This document shows, piece after piece, positions 34,493-42,824 of a stretch of 64,000 bases of DNA. Under the pieces are notes generated by a model. That model saw only the letters and a list, made by a program, of their open reading frames with translations, had not been told where the DNA came from and searched no databases. The first letter of the stretch is position 1; each line of letters begins with the position of its first letter. Position numbers and translations under genes: made by a program. Source of the DNA: Gammaproteobacteria bacterium (lineage in GTDB: Bacteria > Pseudomonadota > Gammaproteobacteria > HTCC5015). The DNA lies in the NCBI GenBank assembly GCA_026004975.1, contig BPKE01000001.1, forward strand, positions 1 to 64,000. The letters are read 5' to 3'.

Positions 34493-35560
34493 ATGAGTAC
34501 ACCCGTGGACATCGACGCCTTGCGCGGCCTGGTGCCGATCGGCGAGTTGTCGCCGGAAGCCCTGCGCGAGCTCGCCCGCAAGACCCCGGAGCAGCGCGTC
34601 GCCGCGGGGCGCTTCTTGTTCAAGCAGGGCGAACGCGACGGCCGCCACGTCTACCTGTTGGAAGGCGCGGTGGACCTGCTCGACGACAAGACCCCCGTCA
34701 AGCGCATCCGGGCCGGCGACCCGGAAGCCCGCCACCCCCTCGCCCACCAGCAGCCGCGGCGCTACGGGGCGCGGGCGGTGGAGGACTGCCGCTTCGTCGC
34801 CATCGATTCCGATCTGCTCGACATCATGATGACCTGGAACCAGACGGGCACCTACCAGGTCCGGGAGCTGGCCGCGGACGAACCGGCCGCCGCCGAGGAC
34901 TGGATGACCCGGCTGCTCAACACCCCGGCGTTCCACAAGGTGCCGCCGGCCAACCTGCAGACGCTCTTCCAGCGCATGGAAGCGGTGCCCTGCAAAGCCG
35001 GCGACGTCATCGTCCGCCAGGGCGAGGAAGGCGAGCACTTCTACATCATCCAGAGCGGCCGCGCGTTGGTGACCCGCGCCACGCCCGCCCACCCCAAGGG
35101 CATCAAGCTGGCCGAGCTCGGACCGGGCGACGGCTTCGGCGAGGAAGCCCTGATCGCCGGCGGGAAGCGCAACGCGACCATCACCATGCTCAGCCGCGGC
35201 ACGCTGATGCGGCTGTCCAAGGCCGACTTCCTGGAGTTGCTCAACAAACCCCTGGAGCGGGAGATGGACTACGCCGGCGCCGCCGCGGCGGTCGCCGCCG
35301 GCCGGGCCCGCTGGCTGGACGTGCGGCTGCCCGCCGAGTACAAGCACCGCCACATCGACGGCGCACTGAACGTGCCGCTGGTCACGCTGCGCCTGAAGCT
35401 CAAGACGCTCGACCCCAACACCCTCTACGTCGCCTACTGCGACACCGGCCGGCGCGCCTCGGTCGCCGCCTTCATCCTCGGCGAACACGGCTTCGAGGCC
35501 GCCGTGCTGCGCGGCGGCCTCGCCGCGGCGCCCGAGGCGGCGTTGCGCGCCGAGGCCTGA
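34493..35560 (+). CDS. Tandem cyclic-nucleotide-binding-like domains fused to a C-terminal rhodanese domain
   Basis: Second CNB: GDVIVRQGEEGEHFYIIQSGRALVTR...GDGFGEEALIAGGKRNATITML (phosphate-binding-cassette-like FGE...R). Rhodanese: RWLDVRLPAEYKHRHIDGALNVPL...LYVAYCDTGRRASVAAFILGEHGF with the catalytic Cys. Confidence 0.88.
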   Translation: MSTPVDIDALRGLVPIGELSPEALRELARKTPEQRVAAGRFLFKQGERDGRHVYLLEGAVDLLDDKTPVKRIRAGDPEARHPLAHQQPRRYGARAVEDCRFVAIDSDLLDIMMTWNQTGTYQVRELAADEPAAAEDWMTRLLNTPAFHKVPPANLQTLFQRMEAVPCKAGDVIVRQGEEGEHFYIIQSGRALVTRATPAHPKGIKLAELGPGDGFGEEALIAGGKRNATITMLSRGTLMRLSKADFLELLNKPLEREMDYAGAAAAVAAGRARWLDVRLPAEYKHRHIDGALNVPLVTLRLKLKTLDPNTLYVAYCDTGRRASVAAFILGEHGFEAAVLRGGLAAAPEAALRAEA

Positions 35561-37171
35561 TCAGGCCGCCCGCGCGGCGGCGAGCACCGCCGCCTCGTCG
35601 ACCGCGTCGATCTGCTCGGGGGCGAGATGCGCCTCGGCGTAACGCCGCCAGACCCCCTCGCGCACGAACAACTCGAACAGGTCCGGGTCGAGATGGCCGT
35701 CGCGCACCATGCGCGCCATGATCGCCAGGCACTCGGACAAGGGTTTGCCGCGCTTGTACGGCCGATCGGCGGCGCTGAGCGCCTCGAACACGTCGGCGAT
35801 CGCCATCATCCGCGCCGGCAGCGACATCTGGTCGCCGCGCAGCCCCCGCGGATACCCCCTGCCGTCCATGCGCTCGTGGTGGCCGCCGGCGTATTCCGGC
35901 ACCCGCGCCAGATGCTTGGGGAAAGGCAGGGATTCGAGCATGCGGATGGTGGCGACCATGTGGTGCTCGATCATGCGCCGCTCCTCGGGCGTGAGGGTGC
36001 CGCGCGGCACGGTCAGGTTGTAGACCTCCTCGGGCGTGAGCAGCTCGAGCCATTCGCCGTCGGGGTTGCGCCAGCGGCGCTCGGCGATGCGGCGCACCCG
36101 CTCCTGGTCGGCGGCCGACATCCGCTCGGCGCCGATGTTCACCCGCCGCAGGAAATCGCGCTCGCCGTCCAACTCGGCCAGTGTCGCCCGCAAGCGCGCC
36201 TCGGCCGCCGCCCGCGCCGCGGCGTCGTCGCCCGCCGCCGCCAGCGCCTTCCAGTATTCGATCTCGGCGTCGCGCTTGAGCACCTCGAAGCGCGTGTCCA
36301 CCAGCTCGATGCGGTCGAACAGCGCTTCGAGCTTGGTGGCCTTGTCGATCACGTACTCGGGCGTGGTGATCTTGCCGCAATCGTGCAGCCAGGCCGCCGT
36401 CTCCAGCTCCACGCGGTCGGCCGGGCCGAGATGGAAGCCGGCGAAGGGCCCGTGCCCGGCGCGGTCGGCGGCCTCGGCCAGCATCATGGTCAGCACCGGG
36501 ATGCGCCGGCAATGGGCGCCCGTATGCGGCGACTTCTCGTCGATGGCCGTGGCGATCAGCCGGATGAAGGCGCGGAACAAGTTTTCCAGCGCCTCGATCA
36601 GCCGCCGGTTGGTGAGCGCCACCGCCGCCTGTGAGGCGAGCGACTCGGCCAGTTGCCGGTCGGTGTCACCGAAAGGCACCGGCGTGCCGTCCGGCCCGCG
36701 GCGGTTGATGAGCTGCAAAACGCCGATGATCTCTCCCTCGTGATTGCGTAGCGGCACCGTCAAGAGCGAGCGTGTCCGGTAACCGGTGCGCGCGTCGAAA
36801 CGCCGCGTGCCCTCGAAATCGTAGCCGGCGGCGGCATAGGCGTCGTCGATGGCGATCACTTCGCCCTGGTGCACGCAACACGCCACGACCGTGTCGCGGC
36901 GTGGCCGGCCGTCGCCGTCGTACAGCGGGATCGGCTCGAAACCGCGCACCGGCCCGGTGCGCCCGCCCATCCGCACGCCCAGCGACTCGGTGACCAACAG
37001 CTCGAACTCGAGCCGGTCGCCGGCCACGCTGTAGAGGGTTCCGCCGTCGGCCTCGGTCAGCGTGCGTGCCCCGTCGAGGATCATTTCGAGCAGGCGCGGC
37101 AGATCGCGCTCCGTGGACAGGGCGATGCCGATGCGATTGAGCCGTTCCAGTCGTTGGGCGAGCGCGTCCAC
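35561..37171 (-). CDS. GAF domain + HD-GYP-type phosphohydrolase (candidate c-di-GMP phosphodiesterase)
   Basis: GAF-like N-term (LPRLLEMILDGARTLTEADGGTLYS...LLTVPLRNHEGEIIGVLQLINRR); HD AAWLHDCGKITTPEYVIDKATKLE; GHHERMDGRGYPRGLRGDQMSLPARMMAIADVFEALSAADRPYK (HHE and GYP motifs). Confidence 0.9.
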   Translation of the reverse strand: MDALAQRLERLNRIGIALSTERDLPRLLEMILDGARTLTEADGGTLYSVAGDRLEFELLVTESLGVRMGGRTGPVRGFEPIPLYDGDGRPRRDTVVACCVHQGEVIAIDDAYAAAGYDFEGTRRFDARTGYRTRSLLTVPLRNHEGEIIGVLQLINRRGPDGTPVPFGDTDRQLAESLASQAAVALTNRRLIEALENLFRAFIRLIATAIDEKSPHTGAHCRRIPVLTMMLAEAADRAGHGPFAGFHLGPADRVELETAAWLHDCGKITTPEYVIDKATKLEALFDRIELVDTRFEVLKRDAEIEYWKALAAAGDDAAARAAAEARLRATLAELDGERDFLRRVNIGAERMSAADQERVRRIAERRWRNPDGEWLELLTPEEVYNLTVPRGTLTPEERRMIEHHMVATIRMLESLPFPKHLARVPEYAGGHHERMDGRGYPRGLRGDQMSLPARMMAIADVFEALSAADRPYKRGKPLSECLAIMARMVRDGHLDPDLFELFVREGVWRRYAEAHLAPEQIDAVDEAAVLAAARAA

Positions 37172-37199
37172 GGCCGGGATCCTTGCAGTACCGGCCTCA

Positions 37200-37205
37200 A
37201 TTATA
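37200..37205 (-). promoter_or_regulatory. Candidate -10 box TATAAT for the GAF-HD-GYP gene
   Basis: Exact minus-strand TATAAT about 29 nt upstream of the gene start at 37171. Confidence 0.5.
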
Positions 37206-37237
37206 GCCTCCGGCGGCCGACAGCCCTGGGCGACACG

Positions 37238-37265
37238 TTGTGCGGGGCCGGTTTCGCGGTATCAT
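37238..37265 (+). promoter_or_regulatory. Candidate promoter for the CHASE2-kinase gene (TTGTGC - 16 nt - TATCAT)
   Basis: -35-like TTGTGC at 37238-37243 and -10-like TATCAT at 37260-37265; ATG at 37294. Confidence 0.4.
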
Positions 37266-37293
37266 CGCGGGGGGCACGCCGGGCGAGGAGACG

Positions 37294-39903
37294 ATGAAAA
37301 AAGCGTTCTGGAAGCGCGACGGGGTTCTCGGGCTGCTGACCGCCGCCGGCGTGCTGCTGGTGCACAGCTGCACCACCCTGGTCGACGGCCTGGAAAGGGA
37401 AGTCTACGACCTGGGCGTGCGCGGCGCCGAGCGCGCCCCCGGCGACGCCGTGGCGATCGTCGCCATCGACGACGCCAGCATCGACAACCTGGGCCGCTGG
37501 CCCTGGCCCCGCGATCTGCACGCCGGCATGATCCGTAAGCTGTCCGCCGCCGGCGCCAAGGTGATCGCCTACAGCCCCGTTTTCGCCGAGCCCCAGCGCG
37601 ATCCGGGACTGGCTTACATCGAGCGGCTCGACGACACCCTGCGCGCGGCCGGCCTGTCGGCCGCGGAGGGCGCGCCGCGCCTGGCCGAACACCGCGGGCT
37701 GATCGGGCAGGTCGGCGAAGACGCGCTGCGCGCCGCGCTCGAGGGTTCGCTGGACGGCATCGCCGCGCCGCTGGCCGAGGCGGACCGCCTCCTGGGCGAA
37801 GCCCGGACCCGCCTGGACGTGGACCGCCAGCTGGCCGAGGCCATGCGCGAGGCGGGCAACGTGGTCAGCCCGATGTGGTTCCTGTTCGGGCCCACCCTGG
37901 GGCGGCCCGACGCGCCCCTGCCCGAGGCCGTGCGGCGCATGGCGCTCACCCGCGTCGAAGACCCCATGGGAGTACGCCAGCTCGGCGAATCCTTCCTGCC
38001 TTTGAGTACGCAGCGGGTGATCGCGCCGATCCCGGCCGTGGCCGAGGCGGCGCGCGCCCTGGGCAACATCAACAACGCCCCGGACATCGACGGCGGCACC
38101 CGCGGCGAGGCGCTGGTGGTCGAACACTACGGCGAGCTGTACCCCTCCTACGCCCTCATGGTCGCCGCCGCCAGCCTCAACCTCGGCCCCGAGGACATCG
38201 TCGTGCGCCTGGGCCAGGGCGTGAGCCTGGGCGGCCTGGACATCCGCACCGACAGCCGGCTGCGCATGCTCACCTTCTTCTACCCGCCGGGCGCCCTCGC
38301 CGTGGACAGTTTCTTCGACGTCTGGGCGGACAAAGTGCGCGCCGAAAAATACCGCGGCAAGACCGTCATCGTCGGCGTCAGCGCCTCGGGGCTGGGCAAC
38401 CCCCAGTTGACGCCGATCTCGCCGGCCCTGTCCGAGCCCGAGACCCTGGCCCACACCGTCGCCAGCCTGCTCAACGGCGATTTCTTCACCCGGCCGGCCT
38501 GGGCGTCCTGGCTCACCGCCGGCGCCGTACTCGCCGTGGTGCTGTATCTGTGCGCCGTGCTGCCGGCGCTGGGCGCCGGCGCCGGGGCCGTGGCCAGCGC
38601 CCTGCTGCTCCTCGCCCTGCTCGCGGGCGAGTATCTGATGCTCGCCGTGCAGGCCACCTGGCTGCCGCTCACCCTGCCCGCCGTCCTGCTGGTCGTCGGC
38701 CACCTGGTCCTGAGCACCCGGCGCTTCCTGGCCACCGAGCGCGGCAAGCGCCTGGTGGACCTGGAATCGGCCGAAAGCAACAAGATGCTCGGCCTGGCGC
38801 TGCAGGGACAGGGCCAGCTCGACATGGCCTTCGAGAAATTCCGCAAATGCCCCCGCGACCCGGCGATGGCCGAGGTGCTCTACAACCTCGCGCTGGATTA
38901 CGAGCGCAAGCGCCAGTTCGCCAAGGCCGGCCACGTCTACCGCTACATCGCCGAGTTCGCACCCGACTTCCGTGACGTGCAGGCACGCATCGCCCGCGCC
39001 GAGAAAATGGAAAATACCGTGGTCCTGGGCGGCGGCGCGACCGCCTCGGGCACCCTGATCCTGGACGAGGCCGAAAAACCGATGCTGGGCCGCTACCAGG
39101 TGGAGCGCGAGCTCGGCAAGGGCGCCATGGGCGTGGTCTACCTCGGCCGCGACCCGAAAATCAACCGCATCGTCGCCATCAAGACCCTGGCCCTGTCGCA
39201 GGAATTCGACGAGGACGAGCTGGCCGAGGTCAAGGCGCGTTTCTTCCGCGAAGCGGAGACCGCCGGCCGGCTCAACCACCCGAACATCGTCACCATCTAC
39301 GACGCCGGCGAGGAGCACGACCTGGCCTACATCGCCATGGAATTCCTCGACGGGCACGACCTCGGGCGTTACACCAAGCGCGACCGCCTCCTGCCCCTGC
39401 CCGAGGTGATCCGGATCCTGCAGAAAGCCGCCGAGGCGCTGGACTACGCCCACCGCCAGAACGTCGTCCACCGCGACGTCAAGCCGGCCAACGTCATGTA
39501 CAACCCCGACACCGGCCTGGTCAAGCTCACCGATTTCGGCATCGCCCGCATCACCGACTCGAGCCGCACCAAGACCGGCATGGTGCTGGGCACGCCCTCC
39601 TACATGTCGCCCGAGCAACTGGCCGGCAAGAAGGTCGACGGCCGCTCGGACATTTTCTCGCTGGGGGTGATGTTCTTCCAGATGGTCACCGGCGATCTGC
39701 CCTTCAAGGCCGACTCGATGGCCGCCCTGCTCTACAAGATCGCCAACGAGCCCCACCCGAGCGTCCTCGATCTGAACCCCGAGCTGCCGCCGCTGACCGA
39801 GGTGATCATCGCCAAGGCGATGGAGAAGAACCCGGACGACCGCTACCAGACGGCCGCCGAGCTCGCCCGCGACCTCGGGCGCCTGCTGGAGGAAGGGCGC
39901 TAG
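37294..39903 (+). CDS. CHASE2 sensor - transmembrane - TPR-like - Ser/Thr protein kinase
   Basis: CHASE2-like N-term (VAIVAIDDASIDNLGRWPWPRDLHAGMIRKLSAAGAKVIAYSPVFAEP...GKTVIVGVSASGLG); about 3 TM helices; TPR-like MAEVLYNLALDYERKRQFAKAGHVYRYIAEFAP; kinase YQVERELGKGAMGVVYLGRDPKINRIVAIKTL, HRDVKPANVMYN, DFGIARI, APE-like SPEQL. Confidence 0.95.
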   Translation: MKKAFWKRDGVLGLLTAAGVLLVHSCTTLVDGLEREVYDLGVRGAERAPGDAVAIVAIDDASIDNLGRWPWPRDLHAGMIRKLSAAGAKVIAYSPVFAEPQRDPGLAYIERLDDTLRAAGLSAAEGAPRLAEHRGLIGQVGEDALRAALEGSLDGIAAPLAEADRLLGEARTRLDVDRQLAEAMREAGNVVSPMWFLFGPTLGRPDAPLPEAVRRMALTRVEDPMGVRQLGESFLPLSTQRVIAPIPAVAEAARALGNINNAPDIDGGTRGEALVVEHYGELYPSYALMVAAASLNLGPEDIVVRLGQGVSLGGLDIRTDSRLRMLTFFYPPGALAVDSFFDVWADKVRAEKYRGKTVIVGVSASGLGNPQLTPISPALSEPETLAHTVASLLNGDFFTRPAWASWLTAGAVLAVVLYLCAVLPALGAGAGAVASALLLLALLAGEYLMLAVQATWLPLTLPAVLLVVGHLVLSTRRFLATERGKRLVDLESAESNKMLGLALQGQGQLDMAFEKFRKCPRDPAMAEVLYNLALDYERKRQFAKAGHVYRYIAEFAPDFRDVQARIARAEKMENTVVLGGGATASGTLILDEAEKPMLGRYQVERELGKGAMGVVYLGRDPKINRIVAIKTLALSQEFDEDELAEVKARFFREAETAGRLNHPNIVTIYDAGEEHDLAYIAMEFLDGHDLGRYTKRDRLLPLPEVIRILQKAAEALDYAHRQNVVHRDVKPANVMYNPDTGLVKLTDFGIARITDSSRTKTGMVLGTPSYMSPEQLAGKKVDGRSDIFSLGVMFFQMVTGDLPFKADSMAALLYKIANEPHPSVLDLNPELPPLTEVIIAKAMEKNPDDRYQTAAELARDLGRLLEEGR

Positions 39904-39904
39904 G

Positions 39905-40726
39905 GTGCGCAGCGCCTCACGCATCGAAGGCCACGCCCTGACCCACCCCGGGGCCCGGCCCGGCCCCAACGAGGACGCCGTGTACCTGCACCGCGGCCGG
40001 GGCGTGGCGGTGGTCGCGGACGGCATGGGCGGTTATCGCGGCGGCGAGGTGGCGAGCGCCTTGGCCGTGACCACCGTCGCCGAGCACCTGCCGGCCGCCC
40101 TCGCCCGCCAGCGGGCCGCCCCCGATCCCGGCGACGGCTACACGCCGGAAAGCCGGGCCGTGCGCGAGGTCCTGGAGCTGGCCAACGAGGTGATCCTCAA
40201 CACCGCGCGCAGCCAGCCGCAATATGCGGGCATGGGCACGACGGTGGTGCTGGCCCTGTTCTACGGGCAGCGACTGACCATCGCCCACGTCGGCGACGCG
40301 CGCCTGTACCGCCTGCGCAACGACACGCTGGAGCTGCTCACGGTGGACCACACGCTGCTGCAGGAACTGATCGCCCGCGGCGTGTACACCGCCGAGGAAG
40401 CCCGCCGATCGCAGAACCGGAACCTGGTGACGCGCGCGCTGGGCATCGAGGAGCGGGTCGAGATCGACATCCAGGAAGATATTGCCCTTCCGGAGGACAT
40501 TTATTTACTATGCTCCGACGGGCTCAACGACATGGTCGAGGACCGCGATATCTATTCCACGCTGAAACGCTATAATGAACAGCTAGACCGGGCCGCGACG
40601 GAACTGGTCAGGCTGGCCAATGCGAACGGCGGACGGGACAACATCTCCGTCGTCCTGGTCCGCCCCCCCCGCGCCGCGGCCGGAGCCCGGCAGTGGGTGG
40701 ACAAGCTGGTAGACTGGTTTTTCTGA
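39905..40726 (+). CDS. PP2C-family Ser/Thr protein phosphatase
   Basis: RPGPNEDAVYLH, VVADGMGGYRGGEVAS, GMGTTVVLA, IAHVGDARLYRLR, LLCSDGLNDMV, GGRDNISVVLV; GTG start, 2 nt after the kinase stop. Confidence 0.95.
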   Translation: MRSASRIEGHALTHPGARPGPNEDAVYLHRGRGVAVVADGMGGYRGGEVASALAVTTVAEHLPAALARQRAAPDPGDGYTPESRAVREVLELANEVILNTARSQPQYAGMGTTVVLALFYGQRLTIAHVGDARLYRLRNDTLELLTVDHTLLQELIARGVYTAEEARRSQNRNLVTRALGIEERVEIDIQEDIALPEDIYLLCSDGLNDMVEDRDIYSTLKRYNEQLDRAATELVRLANANGGRDNISVVLVRPPRAAAGARQWVDKLVDWFF

Positions 40727-40750
40727 ACACAACCGCTTGAAGGATTCGAT

Positions 40751-41506
40751 ATGCCGGCCAAACTGCAGTTGATGCTCAACGGGGACGTGTTGGCGGAGTA
40801 CGAGCTGAACAAGGAGAAGATCACCATCGGCCGCCGTCCCGACAACGATATCGTCGTCGACAACCTGGCGGTCAGCGGCCGGCACGCCCAGATCACCACG
40901 ATCCTCAACGACGCCTTCCTCGAGGATCTGAACAGCACCAACGGCACCTACGTCAACGGCACGCTGATCAAGAAGCACGCCCTCAAGCACGGGGACGTGA
41001 TCGGCATCGGCAAGCACCAGCTCAAGTACCTCAACGAGCCGGCCGGCGCCGAAGACGCCTTCGAGAAAACCATGGTCATCCGGCCGGACGCCGTCGGCAT
41101 GCCGGAGGCGACCGGCTCGGTGGAAATCGGCGCCTCGGTCAAGAAGATCGCCCAGGCCGAGCAACAGCAGGCCGCCCAGACGCCGGCGGCCGCGCCCGCC
41201 AACACCGGTGCGCAGCCCGCCGCGGCCGGCACGCGCCGCGCCAAGCTCCAGATCCTCAACGGCGCCAACGCCGGCAAGGAGCTCGAGCTGACCAAGGCGC
41301 TGACCACCATCGGCAAGCCCGGCACCCAGGTCGCGGCCATCACCCGCCGCCCGCAGGGTTATTTCATCATCCACGTCGAGGGCGGCGCCGGCGGCCAGAC
41401 CCCCATCATCAACGGCAAGCAGATCGGCACCCAGGCCACCGCCCTGAAAGACCACGACATCATCGAGGTGGCCGGCGTCAAGATGGAGTTCTTCCTCATC
41501 GACTGA
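40751..41506 (+). CDS. Tandem FHA-domain protein
   Basis: FHA1 EKITIGRRPDNDIVVDNLAVSGRHAQITTILNDAFLEDLNSTNGTYVNG (G-R, S..H, N-G). FHA2-like TIGKPGTQVAAITRRPQGYFIIHVEGGAGGQTPIINGKQIG. Confidence 0.93.
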   Translation: MPAKLQLMLNGDVLAEYELNKEKITIGRRPDNDIVVDNLAVSGRHAQITTILNDAFLEDLNSTNGTYVNGTLIKKHALKHGDVIGIGKHQLKYLNEPAGAEDAFEKTMVIRPDAVGMPEATGSVEIGASVKKIAQAEQQQAAQTPAAAPANTGAQPAAAGTRRAKLQILNGANAGKELELTKALTTIGKPGTQVAAITRRPQGYFIIHVEGGAGGQTPIINGKQIGTQATALKDHDIIEVAGVKMEFFLID

Positions 41507-42824
41507 ACAAGGCCATCGCCTCGCTGTGGGCGGTGTGCGGAAACATGTTCAACAAGCCCGCCGCCTCCAGCCGATAGCCGCCTTCCACCAGCTTGCGCGC
41601 GTCCCGGGCCAGCGTGGCCGGGTTGCAGGACACGTAGACGATGCGCTTTGCGCCCAGGCGCGGCAGCCAGCCGCAGACCGTCTCCGCGCCGCTGCGCGGC
41701 GGATCCAGCAGCACCTTGTCGATGCTGCGCCCCTCGCCCCACCAGAACGGCGTCGGCGGCGGCTCGAACAGGTCGGCGGTGTAAAACGCCGCTTCCAGAC
41801 CGTGCCGTGCGGCGTTGGCCCGCGCCCGCTCGACCATCCCCGCCTCGCCCTCGATGCCGATCACGCGCGCGCCCAGCCGCGCGGCGGGCAGGCTGAAATT
41901 GCCCAGGCCGCAGAACAGGTCCAGCACCGTCTCCCCCGGCGCCGGCTCGAGCAGATCCAAGGCCTGCGCCACCATGCGGCGATTCACCGAAGGGTTCACC
42001 TGCGTGAAATCCAGCGGCGAGAAGTGGATCGACACGTCCCAATTGGGCAGCCGGTAGGCCAGTTCCGGGGGCGACTCGGGCCACAGCGGCTGCAGGGAAT
42101 CGGCGCCGCCGGGTTGCAGGTAGACGACGAGCCCGTGGCGGCGCGCGAACTCGACCAGCCGCGCCCGATCGGGCATTGCGGGCGGCTCCAGCACTCGGAA
42201 CACCAGGGCGGTGGTCCCGTCGCCCTGGGCGACCTCGATCTGGGGCAGCCGGTCGCGGATCGACAGCCCGTCGATCAGCTCGGCCAGCGCGCCGACCAGG
42301 CCGCCCAGCGGCTCCACCAGCACCTCGCAGCGGCGCGTGTCCGTGATGTACGGTCGCCCGCGCTCACGGAAGCCGACCAGGGTCCGGCCCTTGCCGGGCA
42401 CGTAACGCACACCCAGGCGGGCCTTGGCCCGATAGGCCCAGATGTCGCCCTCGAGCGGCGCCAGCCAGCGCTCGGGCGCCACGCCGCCGATGCGCTGCAA
42501 GACCTCGGCGAGCTGGCGTTCCTTGGCGGCCCGCTGGGCCTCGGGCCGCAGATGCTGCAGGCAACAGCCGCCGCAGACGCCGAAGTGAGCGCAGCGCGGC
42601 TCGACCCGGTCCGGGCTGGCGCGCAGCACCGTCAGCAGATCGGCTTGGTCGAACTGGCGGCGGCGCCGGCGCAGGCGCGCCTGCACCCGCTCGCCGGGCA
42701 GGGCGCCGTCCACGAACACCACTTTGCCCTGGTGGCGCGCGACCCCCTGGCCGTCGTGGGTCAGGTCCTCGACGTCGAGCTCCAGGAGGTCGCCGCGTCG
42801 GGGCGCGCCGCTGCCGCCGCTCAC
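41496..42824 (-). CDS. rlmD: 23S rRNA (uracil-1939-C5) methyltransferase RlmD
   Basis: GDLLELDVEDLTHDGQGVARHQGKVVFVDGALPGERV (TRAM); CAHFGVCGGCCLQHL (Fe-S Cys); LDLFCGLGNFSLPAARLG; KRIVYVSCNPATLARD. Confidence 0.96.
   Translation of the reverse strand: MSGGSGAPRRGDLLELDVEDLTHDGQGVARHQGKVVFVDGALPGERVQARLRRRRRQFDQADLLTVLRASPDRVEPRCAHFGVCGGCCLQHLRPEAQRAAKERQLAEVLQRIGGVAPERWLAPLEGDIWAYRAKARLGVRYVPGKGRTLVGFRERGRPYITDTRRCEVLVEPLGGLVGALAELIDGLSIRDRLPQIEVAQGDGTTALVFRVLEPPAMPDRARLVEFARRHGLVVYLQPGGADSLQPLWPESPPELAYRLPNWDVSIHFSPLDFTQVNPSVNRRMVAQALDLLEPAPGETVLDLFCGLGNFSLPAARLGARVIGIEGEAGMVERARANAARHGLEAAFYTADLFEPPPTPFWWGEGRSIDKVLLDPPRSGAETVCGWLPRLGAKRIVYVSCNPATLARDARKLVEGGYRLEAAGLLNMFPHTAHSEAMALFSR

Noticed and set aside
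37201-40026. 941-aa minus-strand ORF
   Set aside because: Antisense to the CHASE2-kinase, which has full motif support.
37294-41506. Type VI secretion locus
   Set aside because: Only kinase, phosphatase and FHA components are present; no TssB/C, TssM, ClpV, Hcp or VgrG-like proteins in the window.
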